DNA of 64,000 bases from Alistipes senegalensis JC50 (GCF_025145645.1 NZ_CP102252.1:372001-436000); one strand, 5' to 3'. Positions 45,925-54,375 are shown, counted from the first letter of the stretch. Numbers and translations: made by a program. The notes: a model not told the origin generated them from the letters alone.

Positions 45925-45951
45925 CACAGTTAGTAAAAAGAGACCGCACGG

Positions 45952-47181
45952 ATGACATCACTGACTGAATTTTTCAACAAGCACGAAGATGAGACCCTGA
46001 AAGGTATTTCTCACAAAAACAGCATCATCAAGCGCAACATCATCGCGCATATGGCCGTCAACGGCGAATGCACGCTCTCGGAACTGACGAAAGAGTTGCA
46101 TATCAGCGTTCCGACCATCACCAAACTGGTGCAGGAGCTCGTCGATGAGAACATCGTGACGGACCTGGGCAAAGTGGAAACCCCGGGAGGGCGGCGCCCC
46201 AACATCTTCGGACTGGCCAATTCGGCGATCTACTTCGCCGGCGTGAACGTCGGGCGCGATAACATGCGCTTCCTGATCACCGACTTGCAGAACAACATCA
46301 TCAAGGAGGAGAACGACTTCACGTTCGAACTGCTCGACCGTCCGCAGTGCATCGAGCGCATCTGCTCGAACATCGAGAACTTCATCGCCACGTGCGGCAT
46401 CGACCGCGCCAAAATCCTCGGACTGGGCGTCTGCATGACGGGCCGCGTGAATCCCGACACGGGCCGCAGCTACAAATACTTTACGACGAGCGAACAGTCG
46501 CTGCGCGACATGATCGAAGAGCGCGTCGGCATCCGCGTACTGCTGGAGAACGACACCCGGGCCCGGTGCTACGCCGAATACACCTGCGGCAAGTCGAAGG
46601 ACGAGAGCAACGTGCTCTATCTCCACATGGGTCGCGGCGTGGCCATCGGCATCGTGGTCGATGGACAACTGTACTACGGCAAGAGCGGTTTCGCGGGCGA
46701 ATTCGGACACATCCCCTTCTTCGACAACGAGATCATCTGCTCGTGCGGCAAAAAGGGCTGCCTCGAGACCGAGGTATCGGGCATCGCCATCGAGGACAAA
46801 ATGTGCCATCTGATCCAGAACGGCGTGAACACCATCCTCCGCGAGAAATACGACCAGCAGAAGACCATCCATATCGACGACATCATCGCCGCGGCGAAGA
46901 ACGACGACAACCTCTCGATCGAGCTGATCGAGGAGGCGGGCGAGAAGGTCGGCAAAGCCGTGGCCTTCCTGATCAACACGTTCAATCCCGAGACGGTCAT
47001 CGTCGGCGGCAACCTCGCGGCGGCGGGCGACTACATCATGCTGCCGCTGAAATCGGCGACGAACAAATATTCGCTCAACCTCGTCTACAAGGACACCAAG
47101 TTCCGCGTTTCGAAGATGACCGAGAACGCCAACGCCTGGGGCGTGGCGATGCTGATCCGCAACAAGATCATCGGACTGTAA
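45952..47181 (+). CDS. ROK-family transcriptional repressor (NagC/XylR type)
   Basis: A 409-residue protein. The N-terminal winged helix (about residues 20-80: IIAHMAVNGECTLSELTKELHISVPTITKLVQELVDENIV) is fused to a ROK sugar-sensing domain (about 85-400) with the ENDTRARCYAEYTCG acid segment and the intact zinc motif CSCGKKGCLETEV. The phosphate-1 glycine loop is degenerate (FAGVNVGRDNM), as expected for a regulator rather than a kinase. It probably represses sugar-catabolic genes, and itself, until a sugar ligand binds. Its stop codon overlaps the start of a GNAT gene by one base, so the two are translationally coupled. The ligand is not known. Confidence 0.9.
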   Translation: MTSLTEFFNKHEDETLKGISHKNSIIKRNIIAHMAVNGECTLSELTKELHISVPTITKLVQELVDENIVTDLGKVETPGGRRPNIFGLANSAIYFAGVNVGRDNMRFLITDLQNNIIKEENDFTFELLDRPQCIERICSNIENFIATCGIDRAKILGLGVCMTGRVNPDTGRSYKYFTTSEQSLRDMIEERVGIRVLLENDTRARCYAEYTCGKSKDESNVLYLHMGRGVAIGIVVDGQLYYGKSGFAGEFGHIPFFDNEIICSCGKKGCLETEVSGIAIEDKMCHLIQNGVNTILREKYDQQKTIHIDDIIAAAKNDDNLSIELIEEAGEKVGKAVAFLINTFNPETVIVGGNLAAAGDYIMLPLKSATNKYSLNLVYKDTKFRVSKMTENANAWGVAMLIRNKIIGL

Positions 47182-47708
47182 TGAACATCGAAGGCCGCAC
47201 CATCCGCCTGCGGGCCGTGGAGCCAGAGGACGCCGACCTGATGTACGTGTGGGAAAACGACTGCGACGTGTGGGCGGTCAGCGGCACGACGGAGCCGTTT
47301 TCGCATTACCAGATGCAGCGCTTCGTCGAACGGCATCGGGACACCATCGGGGTGCTCGGCGACGGACAGCTGCGGCTGATCGTCGAGACGCGGCAGGAGG
47401 CACGGCCGGTCGGGGCGATCGACCTGTTCGAATACGACCCGATCCACCGCCGGGCGGGCGTCGGCATCCTCATCTACGAACGGAGCGACCGGGGCCGGGG
47501 CTACGCCTCCGACGCATTGGAAGCTCTCTGCCGTTACACCCGCGACACGCTGCGCGTCCATCAGCTGTGGTGCAACGTCAGGGCCGACAACGAAGCGAGC
47601 CTGCGACTGTTCCGCAGCGCAGGATTCACCGAAATCGGCATCAAACGCGACTGGCTATGGCGGCCCGACGGCTATCACGACGAAGTGATGCTGCAAAAAA
47701 TGCTGTAA
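47181..47708 (+). CDS. GNAT-family N-acetyltransferase
   Basis: A 175-residue protein of the RimJ/SpeG-like branch of GNAT acetyltransferases: IRLRAVEPEDADLMYVWEND at the N-terminus, PVGAIDLFEYDPIHRRAGVGILI, the acetyl-CoA loop ERSDRGRGYASDALEAL and the terminal NEASLRLFRSAGFTEIG. It transfers an acetyl group from acetyl-CoA to an amine (spermidine, a protein N-terminus or a small molecule). ATG at 47181 overlaps the stop codon of the ROK repressor (TAATG), so the two genes share a transcript. The functional reason for the pairing is not obvious. Confidence 0.88.
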   Translation: MNIEGRTIRLRAVEPEDADLMYVWENDCDVWAVSGTTEPFSHYQMQRFVERHRDTIGVLGDGQLRLIVETRQEARPVGAIDLFEYDPIHRRAGVGILIYERSDRGRGYASDALEALCRYTRDTLRVHQLWCNVRADNEASLRLFRSAGFTEIGIKRDWLWRPDGYHDEVMLQKML

Positions 47709-47731
47709 CGACCAACCTAAACCTACATTCT

Positions 47732-48553
47732 ATGAAAAAACTAATCCTGTTGCTTGCCATCGCGGTGGTGACCGTATCCTGCGAGAAGACGGAATACCGC
47801 CCTACGAATACTGACGGCGATTTTCTCTTTGTTATCAAAACAAAAAAAGGGATAAGCCGCTGGGGCACATGCGGCAACTATCCCAACAAACCGGTTCGAA
47901 TCCCTTGCGAATACGATTTGCTCCAAGTAGGTTACAATTCGGGATACTGCCTTAACGATATATATATCGGAGTCAAAGAAGGTAAAAAGTACGCCCTCGA
48001 CCTAAACGGAGAGTTATTGTTGGACGGCAAGGATTTCGACTATTTTATCAACAAGGATCGAGCAAAAAACAGCGGGCAGGTTTCGGATTCAAAAAAATAC
48101 CTGCATGAAGCCGTAACCAAAAACGGGCGTTATTTCTTCTATCGCAGTGAATCCAAGTGGCCATATTACGGACCTTACGATTTCTTATTTATGGGAGAAA
48201 CCGGTTATGCCTATAAGAAAGACGGCAAATGGGGCATCCAGCGAGAAGTCAAGATCGAAAAATACGAACCTCTGACAGCTAATATATACGATGCTGCCAT
48301 CGAGGTCTACGGCTCGGAGATCAATAATTATTGGATGGTGAAAAAGGACGGAAAATGGAGCGCCATTTCAGCCTACACAGGCAAACCGATTCACAAATCG
48401 CAGGCGATCATCTCCCGCTATCTCCGGCTTCCGATTCAAGATTACATCGGGGTATATATTGCTGGTGGTCGCCTCAACAAGGACAAGCCCTATCAGCGTG
48501 TCGGAAACGACGAATGCGGCTTGATCCATGTAGCTTGGGCCGAAGATTGGTAA
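47732..48553 (+). CDS. WG-repeat-like lipoprotein, lower GC than neighbours
   Basis: A 273-residue lipoprotein with lipobox Cys17 (VTVSC). The body has several short units resembling WG repeats (KKGISRWGTCG, KEGKKYALDLNGELLLDG, KKDGKWGIQ, KKDGKWSAISAYTGKPI), a fold thought to form beta-strand repeats. Codon use is visibly more AT-rich (ata, tta, aat codons) than in fabD or the GNAT gene next to it. With the transposase remnant downstream, this suggests acquisition by transfer. Function is unknown. It lies 23 bases after the GNAT gene, so it may be on the same transcript. Confidence 0.7.
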   Translation: MKKLILLLAIAVVTVSCEKTEYRPTNTDGDFLFVIKTKKGISRWGTCGNYPNKPVRIPCEYDLLQVGYNSGYCLNDIYIGVKEGKKYALDLNGELLLDGKDFDYFINKDRAKNSGQVSDSKKYLHEAVTKNGRYFFYRSESKWPYYGPYDFLFMGETGYAYKKDGKWGIQREVKIEKYEPLTANIYDAAIEVYGSEINNYWMVKKDGKWSAISAYTGKPIHKSQAIISRYLRLPIQDYIGVYIAGGRLNKDKPYQRVGNDECGLIHVAWAEDW

Positions 48554-48602
48554 TCCCGTCCGAACGAAAAAATCCCCGTCTTGCGGGAGCGGGATTAAAA
48601 TG

Positions 48603-48634
48603 ATGTAACGACCTAATAAATCAGGTCGTTACAT
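48603..48634 (+). terminator. Terminator after WG-repeat-like lipoprotein gene
   Basis: ATGTAACGACCT (48603-48614) pairs perfectly with AGGTCGTTACAT (48623-48634) around an 8-base loop and is followed by TTTT. Confidence 0.85.
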
Positions 48635-48815
48635 TTTTGTATAGGATAATAGGTAACGAAAAAGTAACGGTTTATTTTCAACTTGTTGCGCTCAAATACC
48701 GCATTTCAAATAACCTATTGCAAGATACGAAAAATTTTTGGAATTGGCAGATTCTGTTCGGTTAAAGAAAAATAGTATTCTTTTGAAACAACGACAATGC
48801 CTATTTCATATTCTA

Positions 48816-48860
48816 AAATAGGGCAAGCGCAAGGTTCTAATCCTTGCACTCGCCCTATTT
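48816..48860 (-). terminator. Hairpin, minus-strand terminator-like
   Basis: AAATAGGGC...GCCCTATTT forms a long stem. On the minus strand the two imperfect positions become G-U pairs, giving an uninterrupted RNA stem followed by a short T-rich tail. It lies at the end of the decayed transposase region and is probably its old terminator. Confidence 0.5.
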
Positions 48861-48867
48861 ATTTGAA

Positions 48868-49131
48868 TGTTCGTTGTTTTATATGATATGTTGGAGAGCA
48901 TTGAGTGATATTCTTGGTAGCTGCGGCGCAGTAACGGAAGAATGGAGGTAAGGTATGCCTTCGATAATACTCTTGTTATCAAATTGCAGAAGTCATCTAA
49001 ACTTCTTTGATTTGTATATTTTATTAAGGAATGTGACAACAAACGCCTGAAAATTCCTTGGTTTTCAGATCAGAGAACAAGTACTTCTAAAGCGTTATTG
49101 GTGTTTTGCAGCCCTGTTTCAGGATAATTGT
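48868..49131 (-). pseudogene. Remnant of a DDE-type transposase gene (C-terminal part, frameshifted)
   Basis: On the minus strand, codons from about 49131 read Y-N-Y-P-E-T-G-L-Q-N-T-N-N-A-L-E (NTNNALE at 49105-49085). After a one-base surplus, the next frame continues F-S-D-L-K-T-K (49074-49057). Joined, this matches the NTNNALEGLFSDLKTK-type motif found near the end of DDE transposases of several Bacteroidetes insertion sequences. No intact frame, terminal inverted repeats or target duplication were seen, so this is a degraded fragment. The exact IS family is not assigned. Confidence 0.5.
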
Positions 49132-49193
49132 AGAAGGTACATAGTTTCCGGTTCCCGGAAAGCCGCAACGTGCCGGTTTTCCCGAAAAAGTCT

Positions 49194-49201
49194 TATCTTT
49201 G
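49194..49201 (+). promoter_or_regulatory. Putative -7 element of the small exported protein gene at 49212
   Basis: TATCTTTG is an exact TAnnTTTG match ending only 10 bases before the ATG, which implies a very short or absent 5' leader. Confidence 0.55.
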
Positions 49202-49211
49202 CCTGCAGTTT

Positions 49212-49601
49212 ATGTTATTCCGAACGATATCACAACTGCTCCCCCTGCTGCTGGGGCTCTTTCTGCTGACCGGATTCGGCGGCGGCGAACGTCCGGCCGT
49301 CTATGCGGCTAACAGTCCGAGTGCCGTATTCGACCGGCCGGAAGACTCCGCCGCCACTGATCGGAACAATCGCCTTCTTCCGGAATACGCCGGGACAGAC
49401 GCCTCCACCGCGTTGCTTTCGCTCCGGCCCCGCTTCGTTCCGAATCTCCGTTCCGCAACCGTTTTTACGGCAACCGGCATGTGCGGCATCACCGACAAGC
49501 CCCTTTCCGAAAATGGCCCTGCCGCCTCCGTTTGCAAACCCGCCCGTTTCAGAGATTCTTATCGTTATTATATCTACGCGCTGGAACGCATGCGCATTTA
49601 G
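49212..49601 (+). CDS. Small exported protein with C-terminal YYxYxLxRxxI motif
   Basis: A 129-residue protein without a recognised domain. ATG at 49212 gives a signal-peptide-like N-terminus (MLFRTISQLLPLLLGLFLLTGF); an upstream in-frame ATG at 49170 lies before the promoter and is rejected. The middle is rich in Ala, Ser, Asp and Arg, and the end reads RYYIYALERMRI. The same C-terminal pattern occurs in the minus-strand gene at 59335-59736 (DYYVYRLCRLII). A strong -7 box directly upstream supports expression. Function is unknown. It stands immediately before the DedA gene. Confidence 0.55.
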   Translation: MLFRTISQLLPLLLGLFLLTGFGGGERPAVYAANSPSAVFDRPEDSAATDRNNRLLPEYAGTDASTALLSLRPRFVPNLRSATVFTATGMCGITDKPLSENGPAASVCKPARFRDSYRYYIYALERMRI

Positions 49602-49697
49602 TGCCGTTTACCGCAGTCTATTGTATCCACCTCTCCTCCTTCGCCCGTTCCGGGCGAAGGGCACTCGTTCCATCACCTTCAAACATATCCACTCCTT

Positions 49698-50348
49698 ATG
49701 GAATTTCTGACGGATTTCATCCTGCATATCGATCAATACCTTATCCGTATCGTCCAGGACTATCACCTGTGGACATACGCTATCCTGTTTCTCATCATCT
49801 TCTGCGAAACCGGACTGGTCGTCACTCCGTTCCTTCCCGGCGACTCGTTGCTGTTCGTAGCAGGAGCCGTTTCGGCCTTGCCCGGCGTTCCGATCGAGAT
49901 ACACCTCCTCGTCCTGATCCTTTTCGCCGCGGCCGTAGCCGGCGATTCCAGCAACTATATGATCGGCCACTTCTTCGGCCGCAGGCTCTTCAACAATCCG
50001 AACTCCCGGATCTTCAAGCAGAGCTACATGGACAAAACACAGGCGTTTTACGAAAAATACGGCGGAAAGACCATCATCCTCGCCCGTTTCGTGCCTGTCG
50101 TCCGCACCTTCGCACCATTCGTCGCCGGAATGGGCCGGATGCACTACCCCCGTTTCATGTCGTTCAACCTGGCCGGCGGAGCCGCCTGGGTAGCACTGTT
50201 CTGCTATGCAGGCTACTTTTTCGGGGATCTGCCGTTCGTACAGCATAACCTCGAACTGCTCATCGTGGCGATCGTCGTCGTTTCAGCCCTGCCCGCCGTC
50301 GTCGAAGTGGTGCGCGCCAGGATGAAAGCCCGAAAACAGAATGCATGA
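49698..50348 (+). CDS. DedA-family membrane protein
   Basis: A 216-residue inner-membrane protein with the VTT/SNARE-associated (DedA) domain. Landmarks are the re-entrant ETGLVVTPFLPGDSLLFVAGA segment, AGDSSNYMIGHFFGRR, and the ARFVPVVRTFAPFVAGMGRM motif with essential Arg residues, followed by two C-terminal helices and a basic tail. DedA proteins help flip undecaprenyl phosphate or phosphatidyl lipids and support membrane homeostasis. The gene is 96 bases after the small exported protein gene. Confidence 0.92.
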   Translation: MEFLTDFILHIDQYLIRIVQDYHLWTYAILFLIIFCETGLVVTPFLPGDSLLFVAGAVSALPGVPIEIHLLVLILFAAAVAGDSSNYMIGHFFGRRLFNNPNSRIFKQSYMDKTQAFYEKYGGKTIILARFVPVVRTFAPFVAGMGRMHYPRFMSFNLAGGAAWVALFCYAGYFFGDLPFVQHNLELLIVAIVVVSALPAVVEVVRARMKARKQNA

Positions 50349-50436
50349 AAACACTGAAAACCTATGCATTGGATGATAGCGTGTGATTTTTTTATCAAAA
50401 AAGCAGGTATAAACCGCCATATTACCGAAAAATATG

Positions 50437-50444
50437 TAACTTTG
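50437..50444 (+). promoter_or_regulatory. Putative -7 element of the small exported protein gene at 50475
   Basis: TAACTTTG matches TAnnTTTG exactly, 30 bases before the ATG at 50475. Confidence 0.55.
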
Positions 50445-50474
50445 TCGCGAATCATACAATCTCGGGATTCAACC

Positions 50475-50840
50475 ATGAAAAAGAACGGGATCTATATGTT
50501 GCTGACAGTTGCGGTAATGCTCGTTATCGCGCTGCTGCCGTCTTCATCCCAACCCCGTTCCGACAAGGCAGCGGATACGGTGATATCCCTCGAACAGTCC
50601 CGCGACGACGGCGTACACAACCTGAGAGGGTGCGAAGGAGTCTTTACGGCCAGCCAGTCACGCATCACCGAATGCCGTCACAACGAGACCTATTCGCGGA
50701 TCGTTTCCGAAAGCGGACTACCCCATTCCGAGAGCCTGACATTGAAGAAATCGTCGGACGCTGTTCCGTGTATTCGTCCGACCCTCCATTACAAATACGC
50801 AAGTCACCGGCTGCATTTGTTCTCACGGCTTAACATTTAG
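50475..50840 (+). CDS. Small exported protein, unknown function
   Basis: A 121-residue protein. ATG at 50475 follows a good -7 box and opens a signal peptide or membrane anchor (MKKNGIYMLLTVAVMLVIALLPSSS). The rest is polar, with two cysteines in the middle (LRGCEGVF, ITECRHN), one near the end (VPCIRPT) and a basic aromatic tail (HYKYASHRLHLFSRLNI). No domain was recognised. Its size, N-terminal signal and tail recall the small proteins at 49212 and 59335, but the tail motif is only partly conserved. Confidence 0.5.
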   Translation: MKKNGIYMLLTVAVMLVIALLPSSSQPRSDKAADTVISLEQSRDDGVHNLRGCEGVFTASQSRITECRHNETYSRIVSESGLPHSESLTLKKSSDAVPCIRPTLHYKYASHRLHLFSRLNI

Positions 50841-51138
50841 CCGTTTCCCTGCCGATCCGTCCGGATTCGGCCGATTCCTCATTTTCTTTTCACGACACCT
50901 CTCCACACGTTGCGAAAGGCTGTCTGTTCGGGCCTGAATGTATTTGTGCATTTCTTCTCACCGTGTATCCGCTCCCGGATACGCCGTGAAACGACATGCT
51001 GCAAACACTCGTTCCGACATGCGAACGCTACGGTGTACCCGGAGCGTCACGCATGCGGGGACAAGTGGCATTTCGTACCCGAAGCGAAAATAATCCAATG
51101 ACTACCAATTCAATACAAATCAAAACAAATCTATTCTC
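50841..51138. other. Intergenic region upstream of the TonB operon
   Basis: About 300 bases without a convincing gene. An imperfect hairpin (GCCGA.TCC..GGATTCGGC, 50851-50871) lies just after the small exported protein gene and may terminate it. No exact TAnnTTTG box was found for the exbB operon. Confidence 0.5.
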
Positions 51139-51954
51139 ATGGAAACTGTAAAAATTGAAAATCCGAATGTTGCTTCTCAGCCGAAACACCGCAAAGGCAT
51201 ATCGGCGGCTCTCGTCATCGTGGTGTGCCTGATAGTCGCCCACCTGTTCTTCTACTACGTCTGCGGCAACCCCTCCAATTTCGACGCCAAGGGCCATCCG
51301 ATCGACAACAACATCTTCGGCACGCTGTATCAGGGCGGATTCGTAATCCCGATCGTCATCACCCTGCTGCTGACCGTGTTGGCACTGGGTGTCGAACGCA
51401 TTGTCGCCCTGCACAAGGCGAGCGGGAAAGGCAAAGTCGCCGACTTCGTCATCCAGGCAAAGGAGCTGCTCCGGAAGGGCGATCTGAAAGCCACCGAGGA
51501 GCTTTGCGACAAGCAGCAGGGCTCGGTCGCCAATATTCTGAAATCCGCACTGGTGCGTTACCGCGACGTCGAAAACCGCGGCGACCTCACGAGCGACGAA
51601 AAGGCATCCATCGTCGAAAAGGAGGTAGCCGACGCCACAGCCCTCGAACTGCCCTACATGCAGCAGAATCTCAACGTCATCGCCACGATCTCATCGCTCG
51701 GCACGCTCTTCGGACTGCTGGGCACGGTGCTCGGTATGATCCGTTCGTTCGGCGCCATGGCCAATGAAGGCGCCCCCGATTCGATCGCACTGTCGCTTGG
51801 TATTTCGGAGGCCCTGATGAATACCGCCATGGGTATCACGACCGGTGCGCTGGCAATCATCGTCTACAACTATTTCTCCTCACGCGTCGAAAACATCACC
51901 AATGCCGTCGACGAGGTCGGCTTCGCTATCGGACAGACTTTCAAAGAGCGGTAA
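51139..51954 (+). CDS. exbB: ExbB/TolQ/MotA-family proton channel protein
   Basis: A 271-residue inner-membrane protein with three to four predicted helices. The MotA/TolQ/ExbB core is the C-terminal half: LPYMQQNLNVIATISSLGTLFGLLGTVLGMIRSFGAMA and ISEALMNTAMGITTGALAIIVYNYF. With ExbD it forms the proton-driven motor that powers TonB. It is the first gene of an operon exbB-exbD-exbD-tonB, followed by five further co-directional genes. The two SusCD systems in this window depend on a motor of this kind, although genomes of this group often encode more than one. Confidence 0.93.
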   Translation: METVKIENPNVASQPKHRKGISAALVIVVCLIVAHLFFYYVCGNPSNFDAKGHPIDNNIFGTLYQGGFVIPIVITLLLTVLALGVERIVALHKASGKGKVADFVIQAKELLRKGDLKATEELCDKQQGSVANILKSALVRYRDVENRGDLTSDEKASIVEKEVADATALELPYMQQNLNVIATISSLGTLFGLLGTVLGMIRSFGAMANEGAPDSIALSLGISEALMNTAMGITTGALAIIVYNYFSSRVENITNAVDEVGFAIGQTFKER

Positions 51955-51975
51955 GAACCTTCAAATCAGCAGATA

Positions 51976-52590
51976 ATGGCAAAAGTTAAAACAAGCAAGA
52001 AGGACACGTTCATCGACATGACAGCGATGAGCGACGTTACGGTGCTCCTGCTCACCTTCTTCATGCTGACGGCCAATTTCATTCCGCTCGAACCAGTACA
52101 GGTCGTCACTCCGGCTTCCGTGATCGAAACGAAAGTTCCCGACTACAACTTCGTGACGATCCTGGTCGATCCGCAGGGACATGTCTTCCTGAACCTCGAC
52201 CGCCCGGCCGACAAGCGGGAAGCATTGGAGAAGATGGGCGAACTCTACGATATCGAGTTCACCGAACAGGAGAAGGCGAATTTCGCCGAGCCCACCACCT
52301 TTGCCGGCGTGCCGATGAAGGCGATGAAGCAATACCTTCAACTCGACCTCTCACAACGCAAGGAATTCATCCGGCAGTTCGAAGGCATTCCGGCCGACAG
52401 CACGAACAACCAGCTGGCGACATGGCTGAAAACGGCCCGGGCCGTCAACCGCGACCTGACTATCTCCGTGAAAGCCGACGAAAGCACGCCCTATCCCCTG
52501 GTCCGCAACGTGACCTCCACCTTGCAGGATATCAAGGAAAACCGATTCAGTCTGGTGACGCAGCTACGCGGAATGCCCGACGGACTTTAA
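51976..52590 (+). CDS. exbD: ExbD-family protein (first of two)
   Basis: A 204-residue protein with a single N-terminal membrane helix. The essential Asp is Asp20 in DMTAMSDVTVLLLTFFML, in the position of the proton-carrying residue of ExbD. The periplasmic part is longer than in E. coli ExbD and carries the family C-terminal pattern ISVKADESTPYPLVRNVTSTLQDIKENRFSLVT. It works with ExbB in the TonB motor. Bacteroidetes frequently encode two different ExbD proteins in tandem, as here. Confidence 0.92.
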   Translation: MAKVKTSKKDTFIDMTAMSDVTVLLLTFFMLTANFIPLEPVQVVTPASVIETKVPDYNFVTILVDPQGHVFLNLDRPADKREALEKMGELYDIEFTEQEKANFAEPTTFAGVPMKAMKQYLQLDLSQRKEFIRQFEGIPADSTNNQLATWLKTARAVNRDLTISVKADESTPYPLVRNVTSTLQDIKENRFSLVTQLRGMPDGL

Positions 52591-52604
52591 TCAATGAATG
52601 AATT

Positions 52605-53270
52605 ATGGCAGAAATAAATACGGACGGAGACAAAGGCAGGAAAGGCAAGCCCCGGAAATTCAACCTGCGCGTGGACTTCACGCCGATGGTCGACATGAAT
52701 ATGCTGCTGCTGACCTTCTTCATGTTCTGCACTTCGCTTTCCAGGCCCCAGATCATGGAATTGGTACTCCCCACCAAGGAAGATCAGGTGCTCACCGAAG
52801 AGGAGAAGAACAAGGTGAAGGACTCGAAGGCCATCACGCTGATCCTCGGCAAAGATGACAAGGTCTATTACTATTTCGGCAAGATCGACGAAGCCAAATA
52901 CGCCGACTACACGTCGCTGATGGAAACGGACTACTCGCCCGACGGACTGCGCGCCATCCTTCTGGAACGGAACGCCGACGCCGTGCGCGAAATGATCCGG
53001 CTCAAACAGCGCAAACTGGCCCGGGAGATCACCGAAGAGGAGTTCAAAACGGCTTCCGCCGAGATCCGGAACAACCCGGATGGACAGGTCGTGGTGATCA
53101 AGCCCACGGACGGTTCGTCATACCGCAACATGGTCGATGTGCTGGACGAGATGCAGATATGCAGTATCGGCAAATACGCGCTGGTAGACATGACCGACGG
53201 CGACACCTTCCTGCTCAACAACTACCTGACACAGGGCGGTCATGCCGCGACCGGAGAACTTCCGGAATAA
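52605..53270 (+). CDS. exbD: ExbD-family protein (second of two)
   Basis: A 221-residue ExbD-type protein with a basic cytoplasmic N-terminus (GDKGRKGKPRKFNLR), one membrane helix and the essential Asp30 in FTPMVDMNMLLLTFFM. The periplasmic domain includes VVIKPTDGSSYRNMVDVLDEMQICSIGKYALVD, the usual ExbD C-terminal fold, preceded by an inserted charged region (LMETDYSPDGLRAIL...LKQRKLAREITEEEF). It starts 14 bases after the first exbD. The two ExbD proteins differ enough to suggest distinct positions or roles in the motor. Confidence 0.92.
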   Translation: MAEINTDGDKGRKGKPRKFNLRVDFTPMVDMNMLLLTFFMFCTSLSRPQIMELVLPTKEDQVLTEEEKNKVKDSKAITLILGKDDKVYYYFGKIDEAKYADYTSLMETDYSPDGLRAILLERNADAVREMIRLKQRKLAREITEEEFKTASAEIRNNPDGQVVVIKPTDGSSYRNMVDVLDEMQICSIGKYALVDMTDGDTFLLNNYLTQGGHAATGELPE

Positions 53271-53282
53271 AACGACGCAATT

Positions 53283-54119
53283 ATGAACAACGATGTGAAA
53301 CTGAACTCCCCCGAATGGATCGAACTGATTTTCGAGGGGATGAACAAGCAATACGGAGCCTACTACCTGCGCAGCACCTCGTCGCGGAGGTACGTCATCG
53401 GTATTTTGGCTGTCGTGGCTTTCATGGTGGCCGTATCGCTGTTGCCGGCGCTGATCGCCAGCGTCAAATCCTCGGCCGACAGCAATCTGGGCAGTATCGA
53501 CACGACCGTCGAACTGGCCGACATCAAGGACATTGAGGAGCAGGTCAAAGAGGAAAACATCATCCGCGAGACGGAGCCTGTAGCCCCGCCCCCGGTGCTG
53601 AAAGCTACGATCAAGTTCACGCCGCCGGTAATCACCGAGGATGAGAACGTCCGCGAGGACGAGCAAATGGCCTCGCAGGAGGAGCTCAACGAGAGCAAAG
53701 TCCAGATCTCGATCGCCACTGTCGATGGTGTCGACGATCCGGACGCCGTGGACATTGCCGAACTCCAGGAACATAAGGTCATCGTGGCCGAAAAGGAACC
53801 CGAGGTGTATATGAATGTCGAGCAGATGCCGCAGTTCCCGGGCGGGGACCGCGAGTTGCTCAACTTCCTGCACTCGAACATCCGCTATCCCCAGATCGCT
53901 CTCGAAAACGGGATACAAGGGCGTGTCGTACTCAAATTCGTGGTAAACACGGACGGCAGTGTCGGCGACATCTCCATCCTGCAAGGTATCGATCGCACGC
54001 TCAACGAAGAGGCGATCCGCGTCGTGAAGACCATGCCCAAATGGAGCCCCGGCCGACAGAACGGACGCGCCGTGCGCGTATTCTACACCGTGCCCATCGA
54101 TTTCCGGATATCGAACTAA
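53283..54119 (+). CDS. tonB: TonB-family energy transducer
   Basis: A 278-residue protein with a short cytoplasmic N-terminus, one membrane helix (YVIGILAVVAFMVAVSLLPALI), a charged periplasmic linker rich in Glu rather than Pro-Lys repeats, and a C-terminal TonB domain (about residues 185-278): FPGGDRELLNFLHSNIRYPQIALENGIQGRVVLKFVVNTDGSVGDI and AVRVFYTVPIDFRI. It carries energy from ExbB/ExbD to outer-membrane transporters such as SusC. It lies 12 bases after the second exbD. Confidence 0.93.
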   Translation: MNNDVKLNSPEWIELIFEGMNKQYGAYYLRSTSSRRYVIGILAVVAFMVAVSLLPALIASVKSSADSNLGSIDTTVELADIKDIEEQVKEENIIRETEPVAPPPVLKATIKFTPPVITEDENVREDEQMASQEELNESKVQISIATVDGVDDPDAVDIAELQEHKVIVAEKEPEVYMNVEQMPQFPGGDRELLNFLHSNIRYPQIALENGIQGRVVLKFVVNTDGSVGDISILQGIDRTLNEEAIRVVKTMPKWSPGRQNGRAVRVFYTVPIDFRISN

Positions 54120-54132
54120 ACGACGAACCGCG

Positions 54133-54375
54133 ATGTCTGCAAAAACAAACGTTTCGTTCCGCACGGTCTGGGGAGTTTGCATGGCGCTGGCCTATACAGG
54201 CATCGCCTGCGTGGTACTGTTCACGCCGCTGCTGCTTCGCTACAACGGCGCGAACGACCCGCAACTCCCCGACGAGAACGCCGCCCTCCGCATCGTTCTG
54301 GGGATTGTTTTCCTCGTCTACGGCCTTATGCGCGGTTATTCGACCTGGATGAAGTTCAAAGCAAATAACCAATAG
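54133..54375 (+). CDS. Small two-helix membrane protein in the TonB operon
   Basis: An 80-residue protein with two predicted membrane helices (VWGVCMALAYTGIACVVLFTP and ALRIVLGIVFLVYGLMRGY) separated by a short polar loop and ended by a basic tail. It starts 13 bases after tonB and 37 bases before the PstS-like gene, so it is part of the operon. No domain was recognised. Its conserved place between TonB and a PstS-like protein suggests an accessory role in the motor or in assembly of the downstream proteins. Confidence 0.65.
   Translation: MSAKTNVSFRTVWGVCMALAYTGIACVVLFTPLLLRYNGANDPQLPDENAALRIVLGIVFLVYGLMRGYSTWMKFKANNQ

Larger units (their letters stand above)
48554..49211. other. AT-rich intergenic region with mobile-element debris
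   Basis: These 658 bases hold the terminator at 48603-48634, a minus-strand hairpin at 48816-48860, the transposase remnant and, at the far end, the promoter of the small exported protein gene. No intact gene is seen. The composition is much lower in GC than the rest of the window. Confidence 0.65.

Noticed and set aside
48826..48860. tRNA-like T-arm (GCAAGGTTCTAATCCTTGC) suggesting a tRNA 3' end or attachment site
   Set aside because: No matching acceptor, D or anticodon arms are present; the element is part of a longer symmetrical hairpin better explained as a minus-strand terminator.
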